Below, piece after piece: positions 21,033 through 30,006 of a stretch of 64,000 bases of DNA. The translations under genes were made by a program, and so were the position numbers. The stretch spans positions 3,197,501 to 3,261,500 of the forward strand of contig NZ_CP128540.1 of assembly GCF_021283545.2 (NCBI RefSeq), in the 5' to 3' direction. Each line of letters begins with the position of its first letter. Within the stretch, counting starts at the first letter, position 1. This stretch comes from Pseudomonas alloputida (GTDB taxonomy: Bacteria; Pseudomonadota; Gammaproteobacteria; Pseudomonadales; Pseudomonadaceae). The notes under the pieces are model-generated. The model worked only from the letters and a program-made list of their open reading frames with translations, did no database searches and was not told the origin of the DNA.

Positions 21033-21106
21033 GGTGGGGATTCCTGAAAGAGTCGTTTCCGCACGCTACCCCCATACACCCCCGATGCGCAATTCTCCTG
21101 GATGGC

Positions 21107-22357
21107 TCAGAACAGCTGCCAGGTGTACACCAGCGTCAGGCGGTTCTCGTCGATATCACTGCGGTAGTTGGAGCGCGCCATGGCGTTCCTCACCCGTATC
21201 CCCAACCCTTTCAGTGCCCCGCTCTGCACCGCATAGCCGATATCCAGATCACGCTCTCGATCACGCCCCTCGTAACCCAGCCCGGTATCGACATTGTTAC
21301 CGGTTATGTAGCGCACGGTCGCTGTCAGGCCCGGCACGCCCATGGCGGCGAAGTTGTAGTCGTAACGTACCTGGTACGAGCGTTCGTCGGTGTAGGCAAA
21401 CTCATAGGTCGGCACCTCGTTGCCCAACGGCGAGATGTTGGCAAATACCCGTGGGAACGGGCTATCGCCATAAATGCCCTGGTAGCCGGCATGGAAGCTG
21501 TGCCCGCCATGCCGGGCAGTGAACAGCGAGAAGAACGCCTGGTTGTCGATGTTGCCCAGCAGCGCATCGCCTTGCTCACGCGCGGTGAAATAACCCAGGT
21601 TGGCACTGAGTACCCAGTCGCCGACGGGTTTGCTGTGCTTCAGGCCAACAAAGCCTTGTTGGTAGATGTCCTCCAGCTGACCGTACCAAAGGCTGACGCT
21701 GCTTTGGTTGGCATTGAACGCATAGTCCCCACCCACATAGTTGAACGCGTCGCTTTCGGCCTGTCGCATCGGCACATGGCCGAGCATCGCGTTCATCTTG
21801 CCATCGCCACCTTCGTTACGCAGGTGGGTGCTTTTCAAGTGCCCGGCCTGCATAGTCAGCCCGTCGATTTCCGACGAGCTCAAACTCACGCCCTGATAGG
21901 TGGGTGGCAACAGGCGAATATCACTGAAGGTCAGCACCGGCAGGTTCGGTTGCAGTTCACCTGCACGCAGTTCGGTTTTTGATAACCGCGCCTTGAAGGT
22001 CGGCGCCAGGCGGCTGTACTCGTCGGCAGCGCGGCCGTCGCCATGCACCGGCAACAGGCCGGTGTTGGTGCGGTCTGGACTGCTGTCCAGCTTGATGCCC
22101 AGCAAGCCCAGAGCGTCCACGCCAAAACCGACCGGGCCCGGGGTGTAGCCACTTTTGAAGTCGAGGATGAAACCCTGGGCCCACTCCTCGGCCTTGGACT
22201 GTTTGTTGGCCCCGACAATGTCGGAAAAATCGCGGCTGAAGTAGTAGTTACGGGCACTCAGGGTGGCCTTCGAGTCCTCGAAGAAGCCGCCTTCGGCAGC
22301 CAGCAGTGGCTGGCTGAGCAGTGTCAGGCCCAGGGCAACGCAAGGGGTGTGGTTCAT
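21107..22357 (-). CDS. benF: OprD-family porin BenF (benzoate uptake)
   Basis: The 416-residue outer membrane protein has a cleaved signal peptide (about 20 residues, ending PLLAA) and the OprD-family mature start [24 protein letters not shown] region. Other family stretches are [17 protein letters not shown] and [17 protein letters not shown], and it ends with an aromatic residue in TLVYTWQLF. It is the last gene of the ben cluster and probably forms the benzoate channel. Its leader has an A-rich Crc-type motif. Confidence 0.92.
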   Translation of the reverse strand: MNHTPCVALGLTLLSQPLLAAEGGFFEDSKATLSARNYYFSRDFSDIVGANKQSKAEEWAQGFILDFKSGYTPGPVGFGVDALGLLGIKLDSSPDRTNTGLLPVHGDGRAADEYSRLAPTFKARLSKTELRAGELQPNLPVLTFSDIRLLPPTYQGVSLSSSEIDGLTMQAGHLKSTHLRNEGGDGKMNAMLGHVPMRQAESDAFNYVGGDYAFNANQSSVSLWYGQLEDIYQQGFVGLKHSKPVGDWVLSANLGYFTAREQGDALLGNIDNQAFFSLFTARHGGHSFHAGYQGIYGDSPFPRVFANISPLGNEVPTYEFAYTDERSYQVRYDYNFAAMGVPGLTATVRYITGNNVDTGLGYEGRDRERDLDIGYAVQSGALKGLGIRVRNAMARSNYRSDIDENRLTLVYTWQLF

Positions 22358-22364
22358 TCCGAAG

Positions 22365-22384
22365 CTCTCTTGATCTTGTTTTTA
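22365..22384 (-). promoter_or_regulatory. A-rich CA motif in benF leader (possible Crc/Hfq site)
   Basis: On the minus strand the leader reads AAAAACAAGATCAAGAG directly upstream of and overlapping the purine-rich ribosome site. It fits the AAnAAnAA catabolite-repression motif. Confidence 0.45.
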
Positions 22385-22411
22385 TGGGTAAAGCGTTGGG
22401 AACACGGCAGT

Positions 22412-23611
22412 TCATGGGGTACGGCGCAGCACCTCCCGGGCACGTGGCTGGCGCAGCCTCAGCAGCGCGTGCGCCAGCAGGCCGAACAGCAACCCCCAGA
22501 ACGCTGCCGACAGGCCCAGGAAAGCCACCCCCGAAGCGGTGACCAGGAAGGTGAACAGCCCGGCGTCGCGCTCGGCCGGTTCTGCCAGGCTGCGGACCAG
22601 GGCTTCGCTGATGGCGCCATACAGGGCCAAGCCGGCCAGGGCAGCGATCAGTACGGCGGGAAAGGCGGCGAACAGCGACATCAAGGTGGCCCCGGCAATG
22701 CCCAGTAGCAGGTACAACACACTGCCAGCCACCGCCGCTACATAGCGCCGTTGCGGGTTTTCATGGGCTTCATGGCCGGTGCACAGGCTGGCGGTAACCG
22801 CCGCCAGGTTCAGCCCGTGGCAACCGAACGGCGCCAGTAGCACTCCGATCAGGGCACTGGCGCTGATCAGCGGGCTGGCCGGCGTGGGGTAGCCAGCGTT
22901 GCGCAGTACCGCCATACCCGGCATGAATTGCCCGGTCAGCGCCACCAGCACCATCGGCAGCGCCAGGCTGAATACCGCCGACAGGCTGAACTGGGGGGTG
23001 ATCCACTGGGGTGAGGCCAGTTCCAGCACCAGTGCCTCGCTGCGCAACGTACCGCTGGCCACGGTCACCAGCATGCCCACGCCCAGTACCGCAGCCACTG
23101 CATAGCGCGGCTGCACCCGACGCATCAGCACGTAGGTGACGAACATCGCCAGTACCAGCAGCGGTTGCACCGGCAAGGCGCGGAACACCTCGATGCCAAA
23201 GCTGAACAGGATCCCGGCCTGCATACCGGCAGCGATAGACCCCGGCAGTCGCGCGATGATGCGGTCGAAGGCCCCGCTGATGCCGATCAGCAGCAGGACC
23301 AGGTTGGCCACCAGGTAGGCGCCCACGGCCTGCTCCAGGCCCAGTTGCGGCAAGGCGGTGACCAACAGGGCCGACCCTGGGATGGACCAGGCGATTACTA
23401 CCGGCACGCGGTAGCGCAGGCTGAGCAGCGCACCGAGCAACGCACTGCCCATGGACACGGCCCAGACCCAGGATGACAACTGCTGGTGCGACAGGCCGGC
23501 CGCTTCGGCGGCGTGGAAAATGATCACCAACGGGCCGGCGTAGGAGATCGTCGTGGCAATGCTGCCGGCGACGATGGCCGACACAGAGCAGTCCTTGATC
23601 AGCGTTTTCAT
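22412..23611 (-). CDS. benE: Benzoate/H+ symporter BenE
   Basis: The 399-residue protein has about 12 membrane segments and BenE-family motifs: SAIVAGSIATTISYAGPLVI near the start, SWVWAVSMGSALLG and the PFGCHGLNLAAVTASLCTG segment with a Gly-His core. It imports benzoate across the inner membrane. The start at 23611 follows GAGAAG; a longer in-frame extension runs through a REP sequence and is not coding. It lies between benF and catA on the same strand. Confidence 0.93.
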   Translation of the reverse strand: MKTLIKDCSVSAIVAGSIATTISYAGPLVIIFHAAEAAGLSHQQLSSWVWAVSMGSALLGALLSLRYRVPVVIAWSIPGSALLVTALPQLGLEQAVGAYLVANLVLLLIGISGAFDRIIARLPGSIAAGMQAGILFSFGIEVFRALPVQPLLVLAMFVTYVLMRRVQPRYAVAAVLGVGMLVTVASGTLRSEALVLELASPQWITPQFSLSAVFSLALPMVLVALTGQFMPGMAVLRNAGYPTPASPLISASALIGVLLAPFGCHGLNLAAVTASLCTGHEAHENPQRRYVAAVAGSVLYLLLGIAGATLMSLFAAFPAVLIAALAGLALYGAISEALVRSLAEPAERDAGLFTFLVTASGVAFLGLSAAFWGLLFGLLAHALLRLRQPRAREVLRRTP

Positions 23612-23667
23612 GAAGCTTCTCGCAAGGCAGCGGCCGGCCTTTGTGGCGGGCTCTTGTTTGGGTGTTG

Positions 23668-23747
23668 GCTGCTTCGCGGGCATGCCCGCTCCAACAACGA
23701 CTGCACAGGCTTCACCTGTGGGAGCGGGCATGCCCGCGAAACAGCCC
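23668..23747. repeat. Paired inverted REP elements (BIME-like)
   Basis: Two REP palindromes in opposite orientation, each with CGGGCATGCCCGC, are separated by about 25 bp. Together they can fold GGCTGCTTCGCGGGCATG with its distant complement. They lie between catA and benE on the transcribed strand and may stabilise upstream mRNA or reduce expression downstream. Confidence 0.85.
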
Positions 23748-23757
23748 ACTCGGTGGA

Positions 23758-24672
23758 TCAGGCCTCCTGCAAAGCTCGCGGCCGCCCGCTGCGCTGCTCA
23801 TCGGCACCGCCCTGGGCCTGCTGCAACTGGAAGTCGAACTTCAGCTCGGCATGCCGACCATCCGGCCCTTCGACGAACACCACCTCCCCGACCAGCCCAT
23901 CCCGTGTGGCATAGGCAAAGTCATCCCACAGGTACTTGTCCCCCGACAGGTTTATCTGCGTGGTCAGGTGCCGGTACCCTGGGGCCGAGATAAAGAAGTG
24001 CACGTGCGCCGGGCGCTGGCCATGACGGCCCAGCAGGTCCAGGCATTCCTGGGTTGGCCCCTGCGGGTCGCAGCCATAGCCCGATGGCACGATGGAGCGC
24101 GCGCGGTAGCGCCCCTGGGCATCGGTAACGATGCGCCGACGCAGGTTGTACGCCGACTGGCTTTGGTCGAAGAACGAGTAGGTACCACGGGTATTGGCAT
24201 GCCACAGGTCGACCGTGGCACCCGGCAGCGGGCGTCCGTGCGGGTCCAGCACCTGGCCTTCCAGGAACATCACCGTGGCCACGCCCTCCTCGCTGCCGTC
24301 GTCCATGCGCACTTCACCTTGGGCAATCGGTGCGCCAGCCACGTACAACGGGCCTTCGATGGTGCGTGGGGTGCCGCCAACGCGCCCTGCCTCCTGGTCC
24401 TTGGCATCCTGCAGCAGGTCGAGGAAGTGTTCGATGCCCAGCCCCGCCACCAGCAACCCGGCTTCGCCGCGACCGCCCAGGCGGTTGAGGTAATCGACGG
24501 CGTGCCAGAACTCGTCTTCGCTGATGTCCAGGTCTTCGATCAGCCGCGCGGTATCCTGCAGCAGGCGCTGCACGATGCGTTTGAGGCGTGGGTTGCCGGC
24601 CGCATTACAAAAGCCTGCGGCCTGCTCGAAGAACTGCTGTACCTCGGCAGTATGGGAAATGTTCACGGTCAT
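23758..24672 (-). CDS. catA: Catechol 1,2-dioxygenase (intradiol)
   Basis: The 304-residue Fe(III) intradiol dioxygenase opens catechol to cis,cis-muconate. Iron ligands are visible: Tyr in EGPLYVAGAP, Tyr in VPSGYGCDP, and two His in RPAHVHFFISAPGY. The WHANTRGTYSFFD stretch and N-terminal helical linker domain are typical. It is inside the ben cluster, so it is probably the second CatA known as CatA2 in P. putida, which helps when catechol from benzoate builds up. Start is just after GAGG, with an A-rich Crc-type motif in the leader. Confidence 0.95.
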   Translation of the reverse strand: MTVNISHTAEVQQFFEQAAGFCNAAGNPRLKRIVQRLLQDTARLIEDLDISEDEFWHAVDYLNRLGGRGEAGLLVAGLGIEHFLDLLQDAKDQEAGRVGGTPRTIEGPLYVAGAPIAQGEVRMDDGSEEGVATVMFLEGQVLDPHGRPLPGATVDLWHANTRGTYSFFDQSQSAYNLRRRIVTDAQGRYRARSIVPSGYGCDPQGPTQECLDLLGRHGQRPAHVHFFISAPGYRHLTTQINLSGDKYLWDDFAYATRDGLVGEVVFVEGPDGRHAELKFDFQLQQAQGGADEQRSGRPRALQEA

Positions 24673-24680
24673 GGGGGTTA

Positions 24681-24698
24681 CCTCGTCTTGTTCTGTTC
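24681..24698 (-). promoter_or_regulatory. A-rich CA motif in catA leader (possible Crc/Hfq site)
   Basis: On the minus strand the leader reads GAACAGAACAAGACGAGG and touches the Shine-Dalgarno GAGG. It fits the AAnAAnAA catabolite-repression motif. Confidence 0.5.
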
Positions 24699-24701
24699 GG
24701 T

Positions 24702-26030
24702 TCAGGCCTGCGCCGCCAGGGTCTGGGCGTGGCGCCGACCACTGGCCAGGTGCACGGCCATGGCCAGCGCAGCGATGGCGCCAGGGATGGCAAAGGCGAT
24801 GAAATTGAGTTGCAGTGGCAGGTTGATGCCCATCAGCGCACCGCCCAGCAGCGGGCCGACGATGGCGCCATTACGGCCGATGCCCGAGGCCCAGCCCAGG
24901 CCGGTAGAGCGCACCGACAGGCCGTACATCTGTGCAGCGCCGGCGTACAGCAGAATCTGTGTACCAATGGTGGTGGCGCCGGCAATGAAGATCAGCAGGT
25001 ACAGCACCGGCATCGGGCTGTTTACCCCCAGCAGGCTGATCGACAGTGCGGCGGCAATGAAGAACGCCACCTTCACCTTGACCAGGTTGTAGCGGTCACC
25101 CAGCCAGCCGCCGAGGATCGCCCCGGCCATGCCGCCAAAGTTCAGTGCCAGCAGGAATGACAGGCTTGAGCCCAGGCTGTAGCCGGCGTTGGCCATCAGC
25201 TTTGGCAGCCAGGAGCTCAGGGCGTAGACCATCAGCAGGCAGCAGAAGAACGCAACCCACAGCGCCAGGGTGCGAATCGCCAGGCCATTGCGGAACAGTT
25301 CCAGCACCGAAGCGCCGCTGCCTTTGCGGTCGGCCGCCTGAAGCACATCATCGGCCTGGACATCGCAGTCCGGGTCCAGCCGTTTGAGCAATGTGCGTGC
25401 TTCCTCGATACGGCCTTGGCGTACCAGGAAGCCGATGGATTCAGGCAGGTAGTAGAGAATCACCGGTAACAGCAGCAGTGGCACCGCTGCGGCGAAGAAC
25501 ATCGACTCCCAGCCAAAACGCGGCAGCATGAAGATGCCGACACCTGCCGACAGCATGCCGCCCAGCGAATAACCACTGAACATGATCGCCACCAGCGTGC
25601 TGCGCAGGCGCTTGGGTGCGTATTCGTTCATCAGTGCCACGGCGTTGGGCATCAGGCCGCCACAGCCCAGGCCGGCGATGAAGCGGTAGATGCCAAACTC
25701 GCTCGGGTTGCTGGCAAAGCCATTGAGGATGGTCGCCCCCGAGAACAAGGCGAAACAGATGGCAATGCCCTTCTTGCGCCCGATGCGGTCGGCCAGGCTG
25801 CCGAAGGCCAGGGCGCCGAACATCATGCCGAACAGCGCATAGCTGCCCAGTGCACCAGCCTGCAACGGGGTCAGGCCCCACTCTTTCATGATGACCGGCA
25901 GTACCACACCGTAGATGAACAGGTCATAGCCGTCGAAAATCAGCAGCAGGCCGCACCAGGCCATGACCATCCAGTGAAACGGGGTAAAGCGCGCATTGTC
26001 GATGATCGGGTGTACATCAAGGGTTCGCAT
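24702..26030 (-). CDS. benK: Benzoate MFS transporter BenK
   Basis: The 442-residue aromatic acid:H+ symporter has 12 predicted membrane segments. The start FHWMVMAWCGLLLIFDGYDL carries the DGYD/DGFD signature of the AAHS family, and the loop 2-3 motif is GSLADRIGRKKGIAICF. It takes up benzoate with protons, together with BenE. It starts 57 bp after benD and its leader carries a Crc-type motif. Start at ATG 26030 fits family length. Confidence 0.94.
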   Translation of the reverse strand: MRTLDVHPIIDNARFTPFHWMVMAWCGLLLIFDGYDLFIYGVVLPVIMKEWGLTPLQAGALGSYALFGMMFGALAFGSLADRIGRKKGIAICFALFSGATILNGFASNPSEFGIYRFIAGLGCGGLMPNAVALMNEYAPKRLRSTLVAIMFSGYSLGGMLSAGVGIFMLPRFGWESMFFAAAVPLLLLPVILYYLPESIGFLVRQGRIEEARTLLKRLDPDCDVQADDVLQAADRKGSGASVLELFRNGLAIRTLALWVAFFCCLLMVYALSSWLPKLMANAGYSLGSSLSFLLALNFGGMAGAILGGWLGDRYNLVKVKVAFFIAAALSISLLGVNSPMPVLYLLIFIAGATTIGTQILLYAGAAQMYGLSVRSTGLGWASGIGRNGAIVGPLLGGALMGINLPLQLNFIAFAIPGAIAALAMAVHLASGRRHAQTLAAQA

Positions 26031-26041
26031 GGCATCTGTCG

Positions 26042-26056
26042 CTCTTGTTTTTTTTG
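26042..26056 (-). promoter_or_regulatory. A-rich CA motif in benK leader (possible Crc/Hfq site)
   Basis: On the minus strand the leader reads a run of A followed by ACAAGAGC about 12 nt before the benK ATG. It fits the catabolite-repression motif. Confidence 0.45.
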
Positions 26057-26087
26057 TGGAAGAAAGCTTTTGCCTTGAGGTTGCGGT

Positions 26088-26849
26088 TCAGCCCAGGTCG
26101 CCGCCCCCTACCGGCAGGGTCACGCCGGTGATGTACGAGGCTTCGTCGGACGCGAGGAACAGAATGGCCCCCACCTGCTCGTCGATGCTGCCGTAGCGGT
26201 GCATCAGGCTGCTGTCGAGGGTCTGGTCGACGATCTGCTGGTACCAGCGCTTTTCCTGCTCGGTTTGCTCTGCACTGTTGCGCGGTACGCGCCGGGGCGG
26301 TGCTTCGGTGCCGCCGGGCGCAGTGGCGTTGACGCGGATGCCCCGGCCGGCGGTTTCGAAGGCCAGGCAGGCAGTGAGCGCGTTGACGCCACCCTTGGCT
26401 GCGCCGTAAGGCACACGGTTGACGCCGCGGGTAGCGATGGACGAGACATTGACGATGGCGCCACTGCCACGCTCGAGCATGTACGGCAGCGCGGCGTGGC
26501 AGCACCACAGGGTGGGGAACAGCGAGCGGCGCACCTCGGCCTCGATCTGCTCGACTTCGTAGTGCTCGAAGGGCTTGGCCCAGATGGTGCCGCCCACGTT
26601 GTTGACCAGGATGTCCAGGCGGCCATGGGTTTCCACCGCGCTGGCCATGACCCGGGCGCAATCGGCGTGTTGTTCCAGGTCGGCGGTGAGGGTGAGCATG
26701 CCCTCGCCAGCCAGTTCGTGGACCAGCTCGGAACGGTCTACCGCCACCACTTGCGCGCCTTCAGCCTTCAGCCGCCAGCACACGCCCCGGCCGATGCCTT
26801 GGGCGGCACCGGTGACCAGGGCAACCTTGCCTTGGAATCTGTTGTTCAT
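26088..26849 (-). CDS. benD: Benzoate cis-diol dehydrogenase BenD
   Basis: The 253-residue short-chain dehydrogenase oxidises and decarboxylates 2-hydro-1,2-dihydroxybenzoate to catechol with NAD+. Visible are the cofactor motif VTGAAQGIGRG, NNVGG, and the catalytic VSSIATRGVNRVPYGAAKGG with Tyr-x-x-x-Lys. It ends ITGVTLPVGGGDLG. The ATG at 26849 follows CTGGAGA. A REP palindrome lies between benC and benD. Confidence 0.95.
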   Translation of the reverse strand: MNNRFQGKVALVTGAAQGIGRGVCWRLKAEGAQVVAVDRSELVHELAGEGMLTLTADLEQHADCARVMASAVETHGRLDILVNNVGGTIWAKPFEHYEVEQIEAEVRRSLFPTLWCCHAALPYMLERGSGAIVNVSSIATRGVNRVPYGAAKGGVNALTACLAFETAGRGIRVNATAPGGTEAPPRRVPRNSAEQTEQEKRWYQQIVDQTLDSSLMHRYGSIDEQVGAILFLASDEASYITGVTLPVGGGDLG

Positions 26850-26923
26850 ATGTAAATCTCCAGTTCGCGAGAGACCCTGTGGCAGCAACTCTCTTGCTCA
26901 AAGCCTGAAAGGCTGCGCGATCA

Positions 26924-26953
26924 CTGTGGGAGCGGGCTCGCCCGCTCCCACAG
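26924..26953. repeat. REP palindrome inside the ben operon
   Basis: CTGTGGGAGCGGG and CCCGCTCCCACAG are perfect 13-bp arms around CTCG. It lies between benC and benD and could form a stable hairpin in the ben mRNA that protects benABC from 3' decay. Confidence 0.88.
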
Positions 26954-26983
26954 GGTCGGCGTATTGCTTTGAATCAGGGAGCG

Positions 26984-27994
26984 TCAGGCCGCAGCCGCAA
27001 ACTTCTCGTAGTAGAAGTTGGCCGGGGTAATGCCCTGCTCACGCACGTACTGGCTGACCGCTTCCACCATGGGTGGCGGGCCGCACAGGTACACATCCAC
27101 ATCGCCGTCATTGAGGTGGCGTGGCTCGATGTGCTGGGTGACATAGCCCTTCTGCGGGTACTGGCTGTCCGGGTTGGCGACGCAGGCGCTGTAGGTGAAG
27201 TTGGGGATACGTGCCGCCAGCGCTTGCAGGCGGTCGAGTTCGACCAGATCAAAGTCGTTGGTCACGCCGTAGATCAGGTGCAGCGGGTGCTCGCTGCCCT
27301 GCTCGGCGATCTTCTCCAGCATCGCGGTGAACGGTGCCAGCCCGGTACCACCGGCCAGCAGCAACAGCGGGCGCTGGATCGGCCGCAGGTAGAAGCTGCC
27401 CAACGGCCCGGCCAGGCTCAGGCTGTCGCCAGCTTTGGCAAGGTTGGTCAGGAAGCTGCTCATCAGCCCACCCGGTACGTTGCGGATCAGGAAGCTGACT
27501 TCGCCGTCCTTCTGCAGCGAGCTGAACGAGTAGGCCCGGCTCTGCTCGCTACCCGGAACCTTCAGGTTGACGTACTGCCCCGGGAGGAAGGCCAGACGGC
27601 TCAGGGCCTCACCCTTGATCGACAGGGCAATGGTGCTGACCGACAGTTGGCGCACATCGCTGATGGCGGCCTCGAAAGTGGCCTGCTCGGTCTTGCACAG
27701 CTGCGACGAAGCCGGGATGCGGATGACGCAGTCGCTTTCGGCGCGCATCTGGCACGTCAGCACGTAACCTTCGGCGATTTCGTCTTCGCTCAAGGCGTCT
27801 TCGATGAAGTTGTCGCCAAGGTCATAACGACCGGACTCAGCCTTGCACTTGCAGGTCCCGCAAGCGCCGTCGCGGCAGTCCAGCGGAATGTTCATGCCTT
27901 GGCGGTAAGCGGCGTCGGCCACGGTTTCCTGACCGGTGGCCTCAATGAAACGGGTAACCCCGTCTTCGAAATTCAGTGCGATCTGGTAGCTCAT
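26984..27994 (-). CDS. benC: Benzoate 1,2-dioxygenase reductase BenC
   Basis: The 336-residue protein passes electrons from NADH to BenAB. An N-terminal plant-type ferredoxin domain has CRDGACGTCKC and a later Cys in YVLTCQM. An FAD domain follows with LPGQYVNLKVPG and SRAYSFSS, then an NAD domain with LLLAGGTGLAPF and YLCGPPPMVEAV. Order of domains and length fit BenC/XylZ. The ATG at 27994 follows GAGGTG; it is 72 bp after benB. Confidence 0.95.
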   Translation of the reverse strand: MSYQIALNFEDGVTRFIEATGQETVADAAYRQGMNIPLDCRDGACGTCKCKAESGRYDLGDNFIEDALSEDEIAEGYVLTCQMRAESDCVIRIPASSQLCKTEQATFEAAISDVRQLSVSTIALSIKGEALSRLAFLPGQYVNLKVPGSEQSRAYSFSSLQKDGEVSFLIRNVPGGLMSSFLTNLAKAGDSLSLAGPLGSFYLRPIQRPLLLLAGGTGLAPFTAMLEKIAEQGSEHPLHLIYGVTNDFDLVELDRLQALAARIPNFTYSACVANPDSQYPQKGYVTQHIEPRHLNDGDVDVYLCGPPPMVEAVSQYVREQGITPANFYYEKFAAAA

Positions 27995-28066
27995 GTTGCA
28001 CCTCGCGGGCGAGCCAGGCCACGGCGCGTCACAAGACGCACCGGGCAATGCTCGAAAAACCCTGTA

Positions 28067-28552
28067 TCAGATGTGGTAGATGTCGATGACCTGGCGGACG
28101 TAGTCGTTCTTCAGCACCACCTTCTTGGCCTTGATCAGCGGCTGCTCGCCGCGCAGGTCGAGGGTGTAGAAGCTGGTGCCGAAGTAACTGTCGGTGGTCT
28201 TGTAGCGGAAGCTCAGGGTGTGCCAGTTGAAGCGCACCTGGCAGTTGTCCTCGCCCTGCTCGACGATCTCGATGTTGCTGATGTTGTGCGAGGTGCGGGT
28301 GTCGGGCACGGTCGCACTGGAGCGCTCGGTCTTGATGCGGAACACACGGTCTTCCAGGCCGCCACGGTTGCCGTACCAGATCAGCGAGATTTCGCTTTGT
28401 GGGTCTTCGGTGAGGGTGTCGTCATCGTCCCAGCTCGGCATCCAGAAGCTGGCATCGTTGGCGTACAGTTCCAGCCACTGGTCCCACTGGGCATCGTCCA
28501 GGTAGCGCGCTTCGCGGTACAGGAAGTCGCGCACGGTGTCATACAGGCTCAT
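28067..28552 (-). CDS. benB: Benzoate 1,2-dioxygenase small subunit BenB
   Basis: The 161-residue beta subunit of the ring-hydroxylating dioxygenase has the NTF2-like fold motifs [20 protein letters not shown] and [18 protein letters not shown]. It has no metal site and supports the alpha subunit hexamer. Its start overlaps the benA stop by 4 nt (ATGA), showing translational coupling and balanced subunit production. Confidence 0.95.
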   Translation of the reverse strand: MSLYDTVRDFLYREARYLDDAQWDQWLELYANDASFWMPSWDDDDTLTEDPQSEISLIWYGNRGGLEDRVFRIKTERSSATVPDTRTSHNISNIEIVEQGEDNCQVRFNWHTLSFRYKTTDSYFGTSFYTLDLRGEQPLIKAKKVVLKNDYVRQVIDIYHI

Positions 28553-29907
28553 TGCACGGCCTCCACGGGGATCAGCTGCTGTTCGTCCTTGAGGGCCTGG
28601 ATCATGGTGTCCTGCCAGTACTTGTGCTGCAGCACGAACAGGCCTTCGTCCTCGGTGCGCACGCCCGACAGCAGGGGTTCGAGTTCAATCTCCTTGGCCG
28701 CCTCATCGGCGCCTTCGACCCAGTGTTTCGCGCCACGGGACATGTCGTTCCAGCCAGTGCCGCCGCCATAGCCGGTCTGGCACGAGCGGAATTCTTCCAG
28801 GTCGTCCGGGGTGGCCATGCCGCTGACGTTGAAGAAGTCTTCGTACTGGCGAATACGCTTGGCACGAGCATCGGCGCTCTCGCCTTTCGGCGCGATGCAG
28901 TAGATGGTGATTTCGGTCTTGTTCACCGAAATCGGCCGGGCAACGCGGATCTGCGAGCTGAACTGGTCCATCAGGTACACGTTGGGGTACAGGCACAGGT
29001 TGCGCGAGTTTTCGATCATCCAGTCGGCACGTGCCTGGCCGAAATCGGCGGCCAGTTGGTCGCGGCGCTCATAGGCCGGGCGGTCTTCCGGGTTGGCCCA
29101 ACGGGTCCACAGCAGCAGGTGGCCGTGGTCGAAGGAATAGAAACCGCCGCCCTGCTTGGCCCAGGCGCCAGCACTCATGGTCTTGATCTCGTCACCCGCC
29201 TCGCGCTGCTTGCGCTGGTTCTGGGTGGCGGCGTAGTTCCAGTGCACGGAGCTTACGTGGTAGCCGTCAGCGCCGTTTTCGGCGGTGAGCTTCCAGTTGC
29301 CTTCGTAGATGTACGAGCTGGCACCGCGCAGCACTTCCAGGCCTTCAGGCGACTGATCGACGATCATGTCGATGATCTTCGCCGACTCGCCCAGGTGCTC
29401 GACCAGCGGCTTCACATCGGCGTTCAGGCTGCCGAACAAGAAGCCCCGGTACGACTCGAAGCGTGCCACCTTGGTCAGGTCGTGGGAGCCGTCGCAGTTG
29501 AAGCTGTCGGGGTAGCCGGCGTTGCTGGGGTCTTTCACTTTCAGCAGTTTGCCGCTGTTGTTGAACGTCCAGCCGTGGAACGGGCAGGTATAGCTGGAAC
29601 GGTTGCCGCGCTTGTGCCGGCACAGCATGGCACCGCGGTGGCTGCAGGCGTTGAGGAAGGCATTGAGCTCACCGTCCTTGTTGCGCGCGATGAAAATCGG
29701 CTGGCGCCCCATGGTCAGGGTGAGGAAGTCATTCTTCTCGGGGATCTGGCTTTCGTGGGCCAGGTAGATCCAGTTGCCCTCGAAGATGTGTTTCATCTCC
29801 AGGTCGAACAGCCGTGGGTCGGTGAACATCTCCCGCTTGCAGCGGTAGATGCCCTTTTCACGGTCGTCCTCGAGCATGGCATTGAGGTAGTCGAATCCCA
29901 GGGACAT
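28549..29907 (-). CDS. benA: Benzoate 1,2-dioxygenase large subunit BenA
   Basis: The 452-residue alpha subunit carries the Rieske cluster ([12 protein letters not shown] and [10 protein letters not shown]) and the mononuclear iron site with His ligands in [15 protein letters not shown]. BenAB hydroxylates benzoate to the cis-diol using electrons from BenC. It is the first gene of the operon. The ATG at 29907 follows GGGAG. Upstream are a BenR operator, a -10 TAACCT and an A-rich Crc-type motif. Confidence 0.96.
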   Translation of the reverse strand: MSLGFDYLNAMLEDDREKGIYRCKREMFTDPRLFDLEMKHIFEGNWIYLAHESQIPEKNDFLTLTMGRQPIFIARNKDGELNAFLNACSHRGAMLCRHKRGNRSSYTCPFHGWTFNNSGKLLKVKDPSNAGYPDSFNCDGSHDLTKVARFESYRGFLFGSLNADVKPLVEHLGESAKIIDMIVDQSPEGLEVLRGASSYIYEGNWKLTAENGADGYHVSSVHWNYAATQNQRKQREAGDEIKTMSAGAWAKQGGGFYSFDHGHLLLWTRWANPEDRPAYERRDQLAADFGQARADWMIENSRNLCLYPNVYLMDQFSSQIRVARPISVNKTEITIYCIAPKGESADARAKRIRQYEDFFNVSGMATPDDLEEFRSCQTGYGGGTGWNDMSRGAKHWVEGADEAAKEIELEPLLSGVRTEDEGLFVLQHKYWQDTMIQALKDEQQLIPVEAVQ

Positions 29908-29920
29908 GGCCAGGGTCTCC

Positions 29921-29933
29921 CTTGTTATTGTTT
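29921..29933 (-). promoter_or_regulatory. A-rich CA motif in benA leader (possible Crc/Hfq site)
   Basis: On the minus strand AAACAATAACAAG lies just before the GGGAG ribosome site of benA. It fits the AAnAAnAA motif bound by Hfq with Crc. Benzoate genes are known Crc targets in P. putida. Confidence 0.55.
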
Positions 29934-29943
29934 AGACCTGGTC

Positions 29944-30006
29944 AGGTTAGGGAGACGGCTGGCGGGGGGCTATCCGGATTGTGCAGAACGTTATCCAGAT
30001 TTACGG
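29944..30006 (-). promoter_or_regulatory. benA promoter with BenR operator
   Basis: On the minus strand the proximal site is TGCA-CAATCC-GGATA (29971-29985), a full match to the XylS/BenR consensus TGCA-N6-GGNTA. The distal site (29992-30006) keeps GGATA but TGCA is CCGT. Sites are 6 nt apart, as in the xyl Pm promoter. A -10 TAACCT (29944-29949) lies 21 nt after the proximal GGATA, again the Pm spacing. The stop codon of the RHS gene (29991-29993) overlaps the distal site. Confidence 0.8.
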
